50,003 bases of DNA from Thiovulum sp. ES (GTDB taxonomy: Bacteria; Campylobacterota; Campylobacteria; Campylobacterales; Thiovulaceae): NCBI GenBank assembly GCA_000276965.1, contig AKKQ01000009.1, positions 1 to 50,003 on the forward strand, written 5' to 3'. Under the pieces are notes generated by a model, which searched no databases, was not told the DNA's origin, and saw only the letters and a list, made by a program, of their open reading frames with translations. The position numbers and the translations under genes are program-made. Below, piece by piece: positions 39,501-47,641 of this stretch; positions within the stretch are counted from its first letter, which is position 1; each line of letters starts with the position of its first letter.

Positions 39501-39535
39501 TTTTTAAATCCTTAAAATTTATGCTTCTGCTTTAA

Positions 39536-39853
39536 TTAGAGTTTTTTGTATTTTGTAACTTGCTGTCTAGTCCCAAACATATCTGTGCTTGAAAACTTTC
39601 CTTCAATTCTTTGAATTCCGAGTTCTTCCTGATGATTTAGTAAGAACTTTCCAAATTTACCATGTGTTCTTTGGAAAATCCCAAGATTGTCATTCCCTTC
39701 TCGTCGTTCCCAAAGTAACTGAACATAGTCTTTTTCAAAAAACTCTTTAGAGCCGTATTTTTTAATAAAGTCGTGAGTTGTGAATTCTCTCTTTTTTATC
39801 GCAGAAATAACAGTTTTGAATTTCTTGATATTTACTTCGTTTGGATTATTCAT
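39536..39853 (-). CDS. Hypothetical protein in the grpE-dnaK operon
   Basis: 105 residues, not recognised. Basic, soluble, probably mostly helical, with FTTHDFIKKYGSKEFFEKDYVQ in the first half and GIFQRTHGKFGKFLLNHQEELG then TRQQVTKYKKL at the end. The ATG overlaps the grpE stop by one base (TAATG), so it is translated with grpE. The position normally has no gene between grpE and dnaK in Campylobacterota. The alternation of charged and aromatic residues would fit a small nucleic-acid-binding fold, but that is a guess. Confidence 0.75.
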   Translation of the reverse strand: MNNPNEVNIKKFKTVISAIKKREFTTHDFIKKYGSKEFFEKDYVQLLWERREGNDNLGIFQRTHGKFGKFLLNHQEELGIQRIEGKFSSTDMFGTRQQVTKYKKL

Positions 39854-40377
39854 TAGTTTGCCACACTTACCATCGTAGCTCGAAGAACTCGATCTTTTAG
39901 TTTGTATCCCTCTTGTAAAGTTTGAACAATTTCACCACTTTCGACCTCATCGTTATCAACTCTCATTACTGCTTCATGAAGATTTGGATTATATCCCTCG
40001 TTTGTAGGAATTTTTTCCACCCCATTTTTTTGTAGCATTGAGAGAAAATTTTTCAGAGTAAGTTGGACACCCTCTTGTAATTTATCAACATCATGATTTT
40101 CATTCGCTGATTTAATAGCCATTTGAAGATTATCCAAAATCGGAAGAAGATCAGTAGCAAACTTTTCTGAAGAGTAAGCAATAGCTTGAGTTTTCTCTTT
40201 TTCAAGTCGTCGCTTGTAGTTTTCAAACTCAGAAAAAACCCGAACATATTTATCTTCAGCTTCTTTTAGTTTGTTTTCTAATTCTTCGATTTGAATATCT
40301 TTTTCGTCGCGATTCTCCTCTTTCGGAATCTCTTCGATTTCAGGAGAATTTTCGATTTCACTCTCTTTCTCTGCCAA
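39853..40377 (-). CDS. grpE: Nucleotide exchange factor GrpE
   Basis: 174 residues. An acidic N-terminal stretch is followed by a long coiled coil (IEELENKLKEAEDKYVRVFSEFENYKRRLEKE), then the four-helix and beta-wing part with FATDLLPILDNLQMAI, NPNLHEAVMRV and the C-terminal LKDRVLRATMVSVA. It releases ADP from DnaK. Start is TTG 40377 with AAAGGA seven bases upstream. First gene of the operon; no hrcA precedes it, unlike the usual hrcA-grpE-dnaK order in this phylum. Exact 10-mer word at 39943 (DEV). Confidence 0.95.
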   Translation of the reverse strand: MAEKESEIENSPEIEEIPKEENRDEKDIQIEELENKLKEAEDKYVRVFSEFENYKRRLEKEKTQAIAYSSEKFATDLLPILDNLQMAIKSANENHDVDKLQEGVQLTLKNFLSMLQKNGVEKIPTNEGYNPNLHEAVMRVDNDEVESGEIVQTLQEGYKLKDRVLRATMVSVAN

Positions 40378-40406
40378 TCAAATCCTTTTTGTGAATTTCA
40401 ATTGGA

Positions 40407-40436
40407 ATTATATAACATTGAGTCTAGTCATGTCAA
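40407..40436 (-). promoter_or_regulatory. Sigma-70 promoter of the grpE-dnaK operon
   Basis: On the minus strand TTGACA (40436-40431), an 18-base spacer, and TATAAT (40412-40407), about 30 bases before the TTG start. Both hexamers are perfect, the best promoter in the window. No CIRCE or other clear heat-shock operator overlaps it. Confidence 0.75.
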
Positions 40437-40560
40437 GTTTTTTTAGAGATAAAACTAAAAATAGTTAATACTAGAAACACAATAGAAAAGAGTTGATTTG
40501 TAAATTTTATGATAAGAATATACGAAGATTGCGATAATTTAAAGAGTAGAAGATGTTTTT

Positions 40561-40578
40561 TGTCGGATCTCTCCGACA
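40561..40578. repeat. GTCGGA palindrome after topA
   Basis: TGTCGGA-tctc-TCCGACA, ten bases past the topA stop. The minus-strand side runs into AAAAAC, not a U-tract. Confidence 0.7.
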
Positions 40579-40587
40579 CTTTTGATG

Positions 40588-42795
40588 CTAATTTATCTCT
40601 TCACGATTTTTGCATTTTAAACACTCTATAACCTTTTTACTGCGATACTCTCGTTCAGCGACTCGATAACCACATTTGTTACATTTCTTGTTTTCAGTTG
40701 GTTGAAATTTTGTAGAAAATTTACATTTAGGATAATCTTCGCAACGAAAAATAGGAGTTTTAAGATGGTTGTGAATAACAATTCGTTTGCCACACTCTGG
40801 ACAAGTTAGATTTTCAACAAACTCAAATTTGATTGGTCGGCTATATTTACATTTTGGATAACCACTACATGCGAGGAATTTTCCGTTTTTTCCATCTTTA
40901 ATTTCCATCTGTTTTCCGCAAAGAATACAGACCTCATCGCTAAAGACTTTTTCCCGTTTTTTGTTTGGAACACCATCAGCATTTTCAGAATAACGACACT
41001 TTGGAAAACCGCTACATGCGATAAACTCACCGAATCTCCCCTTTCGTCTCAAAAGTTCAGAATCACAATCAGGACAATTTCTACCGAGAGGAATCGCCTC
41101 TTTTTGGCTTTTTATATTCTCTTTTCCATTTTCAACATCTTTTAAAAATGGCAAGTAGAAATCTTTCAGAATTTTTTGCCAATCTCCATCTTTTTCAGCG
41201 ATGAGGTCAAGAGTGTTTTCCATATTTGCTGTGAAATTCTGATCCACAATATTTGGAAAATGCTCTTCCAAAAGTTCGGTAACAACTTCAGCAATTTCAG
41301 TCGGCATTAATCTCTTTTTATCAATCTGAATATATTTTCGAGCAACAAGGGTTGAAATAGTCGGTGCATAAGTTGAAGGTCTTCCGATTCCAAGTGCTTC
41401 TAAATTTTTCACAAGTCCTGCTTCAGAAAATCTACTTGGAGGTTCTGTAAATTTTTGCTCTTTTTCTACTTTTTGCAGAGTCATTTTTTCACCAACTTTA
41501 AAGTGTGGCAAAATCCGATCACCATCATCTAAATCTGTAAAAGCATAGAAACCTTTAAAAAGCATTTTTCGACCCGACAATTTAAACTCAGATTCTTTTC
41601 CTGTTATTGTTACAGTCTGATTTTGAAAAACTGCATTTGCTGTTTGAGAGGCGAAAAATCTATTGTAAATAAGTTTATAGAGTTTTATAAGATCATCTTC
41701 ATGCAAACCTTTTAAATCTTCAGGTTTTAAATCCAGAATTGTTGGACGAATAGCTTCGTGAGCCTCTTGCGCACCTTTTGATTTTGATTTATATTTTCGT
41801 GGTTTGTCCGCAAATTTATCACCTAATCTCTCTTTAATAATGCTAACTGCTTTATCTGTTGCCTCTTCTGCCAAATTTAAACTATCAGTTCTCATGTAAG
41901 TAATCAAGCCAGATTTTTTACCATCTGGAAGCTCGACACCCTCGTAAAGTTTTTGAGCTAACATCATTGTCTTTTTTGGTGAAAATCCTAATTTACTAGA
42001 TGCTGTTTGCTGTAAAGTAGAAGTCATAAATGGAGGTTGCGGTGAAATACTTCGCTCTTTTTCCTCGATTTTTGTAACAACAAAATTATCTTTTAAAATA
42101 GAGTTATAAATCTCTGTTGCTCTCTCCTCATTTTTAATAGAGAGCTTCTCAATTTTTTTATCACGGAACTTTATTAAAGTCGAATCTAAATCTTTTCTAA
42201 AAATTGTTGGAATTTGCCAATATTCAACAGGTTTAAATGCTTTTATTTCCCGTTCTCGTTCAACAATAATTTTAAGTGTTGAAGATTGAACACGACCAGC
42301 TGAGAGACCTCTTTGAATCTTTGAAGAGAGGAGTGGTGAAAGTTTATAACCAACCATTCGATCCAAGACTCTTCTAGTCTGTTGTGCATTGACAAGTTTC
42401 ATATCAATTTTTCGAGGATTTTTTAGAGCTTTTAAGATTGCATCTTTTGTAATTTCGTGAAAAACAATTCGCGGAATTTCCTCTGGATTCTCTTTAAGAG
42501 CAATAGCAGTGTGAAAACCTATCGCCTCACCTTCTCTATCTTCATCAGTTGCAAGAAATATATTTTCAGCTTTTTTTGCATACTCTTTTATATCTTTTAA
42601 TTTTTTTTGGTTGTCGCGAGAAATGGAATATTTTGGGATAATTTCTCCACTCTCTTCACTAATTTCAATCCCAAATCGCTTGTCTGGTAAATCACGAATA
42701 TGCCCTTTTGTTGCAAGAACCTTGTAATTTCTGGATAAAAAGTTTGAAATTGTTTTCGCTTTTGTAGGAGATTCAACAATAATTAAGTTTTTCAA
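40588..42795 (-). CDS. topA: DNA topoisomerase I
   Basis: Relaxes negative supercoils. About 735 residues: Toprim domain at the N-terminus (LIIVESPTKAKTI, then LATDEDREGEAIGFH), the core with RRVLDRMVGYKLSPLL and RGLSAGRVQS, the active-site tyrosine in GLITYMRTDS, and GRPSTYAPTI. Four C-terminal C4 zinc motifs follow (CPDC, CILC, CPEC and CNKC, each with a second cysteine pair). Start is TTG 42795, because an extended -10 element at 42828-42836 covers the region of the upstream in-frame ATG (42837), and GGAAAAGG stands before the TTG. Exact 10-mer words at 40930 (DEV) and 41199 (DLI). Confidence 0.95.
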   Translation of the reverse strand: MKNLIIVESPTKAKTISNFLSRNYKVLATKGHIRDLPDKRFGIEISEESGEIIPKYSISRDNQKKLKDIKEYAKKAENIFLATDEDREGEAIGFHTAIALKENPEEIPRIVFHEITKDAILKALKNPRKIDMKLVNAQQTRRVLDRMVGYKLSPLLSSKIQRGLSAGRVQSSTLKIIVEREREIKAFKPVEYWQIPTIFRKDLDSTLIKFRDKKIEKLSIKNEERATEIYNSILKDNFVVTKIEEKERSISPQPPFMTSTLQQTASSKLGFSPKKTMMLAQKLYEGVELPDGKKSGLITYMRTDSLNLAEEATDKAVSIIKERLGDKFADKPRKYKSKSKGAQEAHEAIRPTILDLKPEDLKGLHEDDLIKLYKLIYNRFFASQTANAVFQNQTVTITGKESEFKLSGRKMLFKGFYAFTDLDDGDRILPHFKVGEKMTLQKVEKEQKFTEPPSRFSEAGLVKNLEALGIGRPSTYAPTISTLVARKYIQIDKKRLMPTEIAEVVTELLEEHFPNIVDQNFTANMENTLDLIAEKDGDWQKILKDFYLPFLKDVENGKENIKSQKEAIPLGRNCPDCDSELLRRKGRFGEFIACSGFPKCRYSENADGVPNKKREKVFSDEVCILCGKQMEIKDGKNGKFLACSGYPKCKYSRPIKFEFVENLTCPECGKRIVIHNHLKTPIFRCEDYPKCKFSTKFQPTENKKCNKCGYRVAEREYRSKKVIECLKCKNREEIN

Positions 42796-42827
42796 GAAAA
42801 GACCTTTTCCTCTCATTTTGTTTGAGA

Positions 42828-42836
42828 ATTCTATCA
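42828..42836 (-). promoter_or_regulatory. Extended -10 promoter for topA
   Basis: TGATAGAAT on the minus strand, 33 bases before TTG 42795; identical to the element before the NSS transporter. Confidence 0.5.
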
Positions 42837-42900
42837 AGTTTGATACTTTTAAATATTTATTGTAATTTTAAACTATGAATTAAAATTATATTTATTGAAA

Positions 42901-42921
42901 TTGTCGGAGAGAATCCGACAA
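42901..42921. repeat. GTCGGA palindrome after aroE
   Basis: TTGTCGGA-gagaa-TCCGACAA, nine bases past the aroE stop and upstream of the topA promoter. In the minus direction it is followed by TTTCAATAAA, so it could serve as a weak terminator here. Confidence 0.7.
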
Positions 42922-42930
42922 AAAGAGGAT

Positions 42931-43716
42931 TTAAAATATTTTGATCATCTCTTTTTCTATAAGTTCTTTTGAGATTTTTCTCTCTAAAAATATTGAATTT
43001 GCTAAAACACCCTGATAAACAAGCATGTCAGAACCATCTTTAGTTTCCAAACCTTTCTCTTTTGCAAGTCTTAAAAAAGGAGTTTCGTGATAAATTGCAT
43101 CAACAACATATTTTCCTTTTTCAAAAAGAGCTTCTAAAATCTCTTTTGGCATTGGCAACAAATCATCTTTTAAACCAGCACTTGTAACATTGACGATGAG
43201 GTCAAAAGAGTCTATTTTTAAATTATCCCAAGTATTTACAGAGATACACAAGTTTTCAAAATCTTTCAATCTGTTTAAGCTTCGATTTACGATAGAGACA
43301 TTTTTAAATCCCTGATTTATAAAAGAGTGAACAATTGCTTTTGCTGTTCCACCTGCTCCAACAATAAGAATTTTTTCAAATTTCCAATCACGAATAGAGT
43401 GAATAAATCCATCGCCATCAGTGTTGTATCCGATAATTTTTCCACAATTATTCCGAACAAGACAATTGACAGCACCAATATCACGAGCAACACCTTGAAC
43501 CTCATCGCAAATTTGAAAAGCGACTTCTTTGTGTGGAACTGTTACACTTGCACCAGAAATATTTAGGTTTTTCATAACATCTGGAATTGTCTTACCATCT
43601 TCAATTGCAGTTCTAATATATCTGTGGTCTAGGGCATATTTCTTAAAAACAGAGTTGTGAATGAGTGGCGATTTTGAATGAGAAACTGGATTTCCAAAAA
43701 TTGTAAAAAGTTTCAA
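42931..43716 (-). CDS. aroE: Shikimate dehydrogenase
   Basis: Reduces 3-dehydroshikimate with NADPH in aromatic amino acid synthesis. 261 residues: FGNPVSHSKSPLIHN (substrate binding), GASVTVPHKE (catalytic Lys), GYNTDGDGF, then the nucleotide-binding IVGAGGTAKAI and NRSL, and near the end DMLVYQG. Starts at TTG 43716, directly abutting the MotE-like gene's TAG with no gap, so the two are one transcript. Exact word at 43194 (DLI) and a 9/10 copy at 43498. Confidence 0.95.
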   Translation of the reverse strand: MKLFTIFGNPVSHSKSPLIHNSVFKKYALDHRYIRTAIEDGKTIPDVMKNLNISGASVTVPHKEVAFQICDEVQGVARDIGAVNCLVRNNCGKIIGYNTDGDGFIHSIRDWKFEKILIVGAGGTAKAIVHSFINQGFKNVSIVNRSLNRLKDFENLCISVNTWDNLKIDSFDLIVNVTSAGLKDDLLPMPKEILEALFEKGKYVVDAIYHETPFLRLAKEKGLETKDGSDMLVYQGVLANSIFLERKISKELIEKEMIKIF

Positions 43717-44340
43717 CTAATTTTCCTCTTTTGCATTTTCACTCTGTGCGAGTAATCTTGTTAATTCAGAAGCTTTTTGTGGCTTCATTTTTGCAAAAAT
43801 GTTTGCAAGTGTTTTTGGTTTGATGTTGAGAATAATTTTTAGGGCATCTTTTGAAGGCATCTCCGCAATAATTTTTGCTGCCGATTTTGCTTTCATTTTT
43901 GAATAAGTTGTTGAAACCTTGTCCATTTTTAATTTCTCAATCTCTTCAAGAAGTTTTTTGTTCTCTTCTGTCAATTTCTCGATATGTGCTTCTCGCTCTT
44001 TGGTTTCGGATAATTTCTCTTCAACCTCTTTTTCCCATTTTTCAACTTTTAACCGCTTTTTCTGTAACAAAATATTTGTCTCTTCTTTTAAAGTGCTAAG
44101 ACTCTCCTCTTCACTCTTAATTCGGTCAAGCTCAAGAACTAATTCGCCTTTTCTCTGCTCAAAAATCTTATTACATTCAAAAAGTGTGCTTGTGTCTTCA
44201 ACTTCTAGCTCTTTTCGTATCTCTTTTTCAAGCTGAGACTTTTTTTGCTCAAAAATTTGATTACATTGTAAGAGATCTCCCCCAGAGTTTTCAGCAAGTA
44301 GCAGAGTTGCCGAAATTGATAAAATTGCCAAAATTCTCAA
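43717..44340 (-). CDS. Exported coiled-coil protein with MgtE-N-like domain (MotE-like)
   Basis: 207 residues. Residues 1-16 form a short signal peptide (RILAILSISATLLLA). An internal duplication follows (LLQCNQIFEQKKSQLEKEI and LFECNKIFEQRKGELVLEL), each copy with one cysteine, then a long coiled coil (about 60-140), then a compact helical domain with KMKAKSAAKIIAEMPSKDA and ILNIKPKTLANIFAKM, typical of the MgtE N-terminal fold. Such proteins act as the periplasmic flagellar chaperone MotE in other bacteria; that function is inferred here from architecture. Start is TTG 44340; divergent from yebC. Confidence 0.75.
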   Translation of the reverse strand: MRILAILSISATLLLAENSGGDLLQCNQIFEQKKSQLEKEIRKELEVEDTSTLFECNKIFEQRKGELVLELDRIKSEEESLSTLKEETNILLQKKRLKVEKWEKEVEEKLSETKEREAHIEKLTEENKKLLEEIEKLKMDKVSTTYSKMKAKSAAKIIAEMPSKDALKIILNIKPKTLANIFAKMKPQKASELTRLLAQSENAKEEN

Positions 44341-44370
44341 ATCACTCTCCCTTATTTTAGATTAAATTTG

Positions 44371-44379
44371 ATTCTAGCA
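44371..44379 (-). promoter_or_regulatory. Extended -10 promoter for the MotE-like gene and aroE
   Basis: TGCTAGAAT on the minus strand, 31 bases before TTG 44340. Confidence 0.5.
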
Positions 44380-44418
44380 TTTTCATTTTTTAAACAAAAG
44401 AGTTTTTCTAATTTCTTT

Positions 44419-44427
44419 TGCTAAGAT
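44419..44427 (+). promoter_or_regulatory. Extended -10 promoter for yebC
   Basis: TGCTAAGAT, 24 bases before ATG 44451, back to back with the MotE-like promoter in a 110-bp divergent spacer. Confidence 0.45.
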
Positions 44428-44450
44428 GTTTTTAAAAAATAGGTAGTTTT

Positions 44451-45167
44451 ATGGCAGGACACAGTAAGTGGGCAAATATTAAGCGAAGAAAAGGGGCAGT
44501 TGATGCAAAAAGAGGAGTCCTTTTCACTAAATTAGTAAAAGATATTGTTACGGCAGCAAAACAGGGTGGTGGCGATCCAGATATGAATCCGAGTTTAAGA
44601 CTTGCGGTACAAAAAGCAAAAGACAACTCTATGCCACATGACAATATTCAGAGAGCAATTGACAAAGCAACAGGAAATTTAAAAGGTGTTGTTTATGAAG
44701 ATATTATTTACGAGGGATATGGACCACATGGTGTCGCAATCCTTATGGAAGTTATGACGGACAATAGAAACCGAACAGTTGGAAATATTCGAGCGACTCT
44801 CTCTAAAAATGGTGGAAATCTTGGTGAAAGTGGTTCAGTTGGTTGGATGTTTGAAAAACGAGGAATTCTTGTTGTTGAAAAAAGTAAATTTGACGATGAG
44901 GTCGTTGAAATTGCTATGGAGAGTGGAGCTGAAGAAATTTTAGATGAAATGGATGATGTCATTGTTGTTGAAATTGAGCCGTCTCTTTTAAATGAATTGC
45001 TTTCAAATATTGAAAAAATTGATGTCAAAATTCTTGAATCTAAAATTGAAATGGTCGCATCAAATGAAATCGATTTGGATGATGAAAAGCAAGAAAGTTT
45101 AGAATTTTTAATTGAAAAGTTAGAAGACGATGACGATATTCAGAATATCTACACTAACCTAAAATAG
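44451..45167 (+). CDS. YebC/PmpR family protein
   Basis: 238 residues with the full family signature: MAGHSKWANIKRRKGAVDAK at the N-terminus, FTKLVKDIVTAAKQGG, NPSLRLAVQKAKDNSMPHDN, IYEGYGPHGVAILME, and GSVGWMFEKRG. Long described as a DNA-binding transcriptional regulator; more recent work on YebC proteins links them to translation of proline-rich stretches. Both roles are known for relatives, not shown here. ATG start; AGGTAG lies upstream. Exact 10-mer word at 44894 (DEV). Confidence 0.93.
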   Translation: MAGHSKWANIKRRKGAVDAKRGVLFTKLVKDIVTAAKQGGGDPDMNPSLRLAVQKAKDNSMPHDNIQRAIDKATGNLKGVVYEDIIYEGYGPHGVAILMEVMTDNRNRTVGNIRATLSKNGGNLGESGSVGWMFEKRGILVVEKSKFDDEVVEIAMESGAEEILDEMDDVIVVEIEPSLLNELLSNIEKIDVKILESKIEMVASNEIDLDDEKQESLEFLIEKLEDDDDIQNIYTNLK

Positions 45168-45176
45168 GGAGTAATT

Positions 45177-45950
45177 TTGAGAAAAATATTTATCGCGATT
45201 TTAACAGCAGTCTCGTTAAATGCGGGACTTGTTGATGCAAAAGTTGGAGCAGGTGTTTGGCTTGTTCAATCAACTGGTGAGATTGTTTATAAAGGTGATC
45301 CACTTGATTTTGAGGATCATTTAGGAATGGACGGAACTCTTGCCTCTTATGCTTATGTGGATTTTTATCACTTTATTCCAGTGCTACCAAACTTGAGAAT
45401 TGATGTTACTCAGTTTGGTGAAGATGCGGATAATAATATTCCTTATGGAGTTCAGAAAGAGTTTGCTGATAGAAATCTAACAGGACAAGTAAAATCAAAT
45501 TTAAATTTAAATCAATTTGACATAATCGCATATTACAACCTCATCGGAACAATTCTACATGCTGATGTTGGTGTCGGGGTTAAGTATTACCAAGGCTCAA
45601 TTGATGTTGATGCAAAAGACGGAAGCAACTATATAAAAAATGATTCGATAGATATTGATTTTGCACTGCCAATCCTTTACGGAAAAATTGGAGCGACACT
45701 TCCAGGGACAAATATAAGTGCCTATGTTGATGCAAAATATTTTAAATTTACTGATATTGAAGTTGTCGATATGAGTGCAAAAGTTCAAATGACTCCTCTC
45801 GATATTTTTGTTTTTGATGTAAATATTGAAGCTGGATATCGTGTTCATCGTCTTCAAGTTCTTGCTCAGGATAGTTCAATTTCTGGGTTTGATGCAGATA
45901 TAAAAACTGAGATTTCTGGTTTCTTTGGTGGAATTAATATCGAATTTTAA
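45177..45950 (+). CDS. Outer-membrane beta-barrel protein (TIGR04219-like)
   Basis: 257 residues. Signal peptide of about 20 residues (RKIFIAILTAVSLNAGLVDA), then alternating hydrophobic/polar strands typical of an 8-10 strand barrel, ending in an aromatic residue (GFFGGINIEF), the usual barrel-assembly signal. Visible strands: KVGAGVWLVQSTGEIVYKG, ADVGVGVKYYQGSIDV, ISAYVDAKYFKF, DVNIEAGYRVHRL. I match it to the family TIGR04219 from general pattern; function is unknown. TTG start 45177 with GGGAG eight bases upstream. A 9/10 word lies at 45537. Confidence 0.75.
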   Translation: MRKIFIAILTAVSLNAGLVDAKVGAGVWLVQSTGEIVYKGDPLDFEDHLGMDGTLASYAYVDFYHFIPVLPNLRIDVTQFGEDADNNIPYGVQKEFADRNLTGQVKSNLNLNQFDIIAYYNLIGTILHADVGVGVKYYQGSIDVDAKDGSNYIKNDSIDIDFALPILYGKIGATLPGTNISAYVDAKYFKFTDIEVVDMSAKVQMTPLDIFVFDVNIEAGYRVHRLQVLAQDSSISGFDADIKTEISGFFGGINIEF

Positions 45951-46539
45951 GAGATATTTTTGGAAAAAGAATTTACGAGATGAGAGGTTTTTATCTCTCA
46001 TTGAGAATTTTCCAGAAAATGAGTTTATAGTTTTTGACACAGAGACAACAGGACTTGATCGCCGAACAGATTCCGTAATCTCAATTGGTGCTGTCAAGAT
46101 TGTTAAAAATAGAATCGAGTTAAGCAAATCACTAAATATATACCTTATGGAAAAAGGCGAATCTTCAAAAGAGGCGATAAAAATTCATAAAATTCGGGAA
46201 GTCGATCGAATTTATGGATTTACTGAACGAGAGGCGATAGAGCAATTCGTGGATTTTATCGGTTCTCGACCTCTTGTTGGTTACTATTTAGAGTTTGATA
46301 TTGCAATGATGAACAAAATTTTCCGTCGATTTGCTGGAGTCTCTCTACCAAATAGACAAATTGAAGTTTCCGAAATATACTATAAAAAAATGATTCGTAA
46401 ATTTCCAAATGGAAATGTAAATCTCTCTTTTGATTCTATTTCTAAAGAGTTAAATATTCCAAATTTTGGAAAACATGATGCACTTAATGATGCACTTATG
46501 ACAGCTCTAATCTACTTAAAATTAAAGGCGAACAGTTGA
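45928..46539 (+). CDS. DnaQ-type 3'-5' exonuclease
   Basis: About 203 residues with the DEDDh exonuclease motifs: ExoI VFDTETTGLD, ExoII YYLEFDIAMMN, and ExoIII HDALNDALMTA. It could be a proofreading-type epsilon subunit or a repair exonuclease; the sequence alone does not decide. The frame overlaps the 3' end of the barrel gene by about 20 bases. I use GTG 45928, but TTG 45925 is equally possible and neither has a strong RBS, so the true start may lie elsewhere near ExoI. Its stop overlaps the next start (TTGA). Confidence 0.85.
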   Translation: MELISNFKRYFWKKNLRDERFLSLIENFPENEFIVFDTETTGLDRRTDSVISIGAVKIVKNRIELSKSLNIYLMEKGESSKEAIKIHKIREVDRIYGFTEREAIEQFVDFIGSRPLVGYYLEFDIAMMNKIFRRFAGVSLPNRQIEVSEIYYKKMIRKFPNGNVNLSFDSISKELNIPNFGKHDALNDALMTALIYLKLKANS

Positions 46540-47000
46540 AACTTTTTTACATTGCTCTAGCTGTTCTTTTAACAGCATTTGGATACTTTTTTTTTAACCC
46601 ATCTTACAAACTCTCAACAGAAGCACGATTTTTTTACTCAATTGCAGATTATGAAGAGGCACACCGCCTAGCATCTGAAGCTCTTGAAATTGACAATTAC
46701 AATAGTATGGCAATTCATATAAAAAGCAGGAGTGGAAAAACTTTAGAAATTTCAAAATTTAACAGAGAGAGTAAAGAAGCTTCTGAAAAGGTCATGGAAA
46801 TTATCAGGAACAAAGGTGTTCTTTTAAAAGCGGACAAAGTTCGTATAAAAATGATGTCTGATATTGTTATTGGAAATTATGAGAAATTACATTTAAAAGT
46901 TGTTGATGATGAGGTTTTAAAAACTGAAGCTAAGAAACATTATGAAAGATTTTTAAAGTTAAAAAAAGAGGCTGTGGAGTCTCTCAAAGAACACGAATAA
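46536..47000 (+). CDS. Small membrane-anchored hypothetical protein
   Basis: 154 residues, unnamed family. One N-terminal helix (MKLFYIALAVLLTAFGYFFF) anchors an exported or cytoplasmic helical domain. The segment EARFFYSIADYEEAHRLASEALEIDNYNSMAIHIK (residues about 29-63) has the pattern of a TPR unit. The rest is Lys/Glu-rich helices. TTG start overlaps the exonuclease stop by four bases, so the two are coupled. Ends at a convergent junction with secG. Confidence 0.75.
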   Translation: MKLFYIALAVLLTAFGYFFFNPSYKLSTEARFFYSIADYEEAHRLASEALEIDNYNSMAIHIKSRSGKTLEISKFNRESKEASEKVMEIIRNKGVLLKADKVRIKMMSDIVIGNYEKLHLKVVDDEVLKTEAKKHYERFLKLKKEAVESLKEHE

Positions 47001-47002
47001 GT

Positions 47003-47028
47003 TTTTGTCGGAAAATACTCCGACAAAA
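47003..47028. repeat. GTCGGA palindrome between convergent genes
   Basis: TTTTGTCGGA-aaatac-TCCGACAAAA, the longest stem (10 bp) of this family, three bases after the upstream stop and eight before the secG stop. T's precede and A's follow the stem on both strands. Confidence 0.75.
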
Positions 47029-47035
47029 TTCTAAT

Positions 47036-47533
47036 TTACTCTTTTGGTTCGCCAATAGAAATAATTTCTTCACCTATTTCGATTTCTTTTTCAATTTCAT
47101 CTTTTACAATTTTTCCATCAACAACTTTTTGATATGCATCTGTTGAAGCATCATAAATCTCATATTCAGTATCTTCCCGTTCTTCTTCCACAACTGGTGT
47201 AGCAGGAGCTTCAGGATTATTTAATTCAGCTTCATTTTTGTCTGAAATAGTTTTAAGAGTTGGAATAATTGAATTTTTATCAACAGTATCAAGAACTGTA
47301 TTTTTTACATCTTGATTGTAAAGATAACCTAATGTAATTGTATTTGCTACAAAAAGAAATCCAAAAATAAAAGTTAGTCGAGAAAGAAAGTTTGTTGGAC
47401 CTTTTGCACCAAAAACACTCTCATTTGATCCGCTGTAAGCTCCAAGACCAATAGATGAACTTTTTTGGAAAAGAACAACAATCGTTAAAAGAAATGCTAA
47501 AACGATTTGAACCGTTAAAAATATACTTGTCAT
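47036..47533 (-). CDS. secG: Preprotein translocase subunit SecG
   Basis: Part of SecYEG. 165 residues: two membrane helices (SIFLTVQIVLAFLLTIVVLF and FLSRLTFIFGFLFVANTITL) around the signature QKSSSIGLGAYSGSNESVFG, then a long acidic tail with EEEREDTEYEIYD, longer than the E. coli form (110). Extended acidic SecG tails occur in other Campylobacterota. ATG 47533 with an extended -10 about 31 bases upstream. Confidence 0.9.
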   Translation of the reverse strand: MTSIFLTVQIVLAFLLTIVVLFQKSSSIGLGAYSGSNESVFGAKGPTNFLSRLTFIFGFLFVANTITLGYLYNQDVKNTVLDTVDKNSIIPTLKTISDKNEAELNNPEAPATPVVEEEREDTEYEIYDASTDAYQKVVDGKIVKDEIEKEIEIGEEIISIGEPKE

Positions 47534-47563
47534 AAATCCTCTGTATCTTTAAAATTATGTGAA

Positions 47564-47572
47564 ATTGTAGCA
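47564..47572 (-). promoter_or_regulatory. Extended -10 promoter for secG
   Basis: TGCTACAAT on the minus strand, 31 bases before ATG 47533. Confidence 0.5.
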
Positions 47573-47599
47573 AGTTGATTTAAACAAAAAAGTTCTTTG

Positions 47600-47608
47600 T
47601 GTTATACT
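47600..47608 (+). promoter_or_regulatory. Extended -10 promoter for the glycosyltransferase gene
   Basis: TGTTATACT, 33 bases before ATG 47642. It overlaps the longer open frame beginning at 47597, which therefore cannot hold the true start. Confidence 0.55.
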
Positions 47609-47641
47609 TTAATACCAACAAAAATAGAATTGAGAATTTTC

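Noticed and set aside
39163-39507. Plus-strand open frame of 114 codons opposite the lysine-rich gene
   Set aside because: It is a Phe/Val/Leu-rich mirror of the AAG/AAA-rich repeats with no ribosome binding site.
40378-40587. CIRCE operator upstream of grpE
   Set aside because: No TTAGCACTC-N9-GAGTGCTAA or near match; only a sigma-70 promoter is visible.
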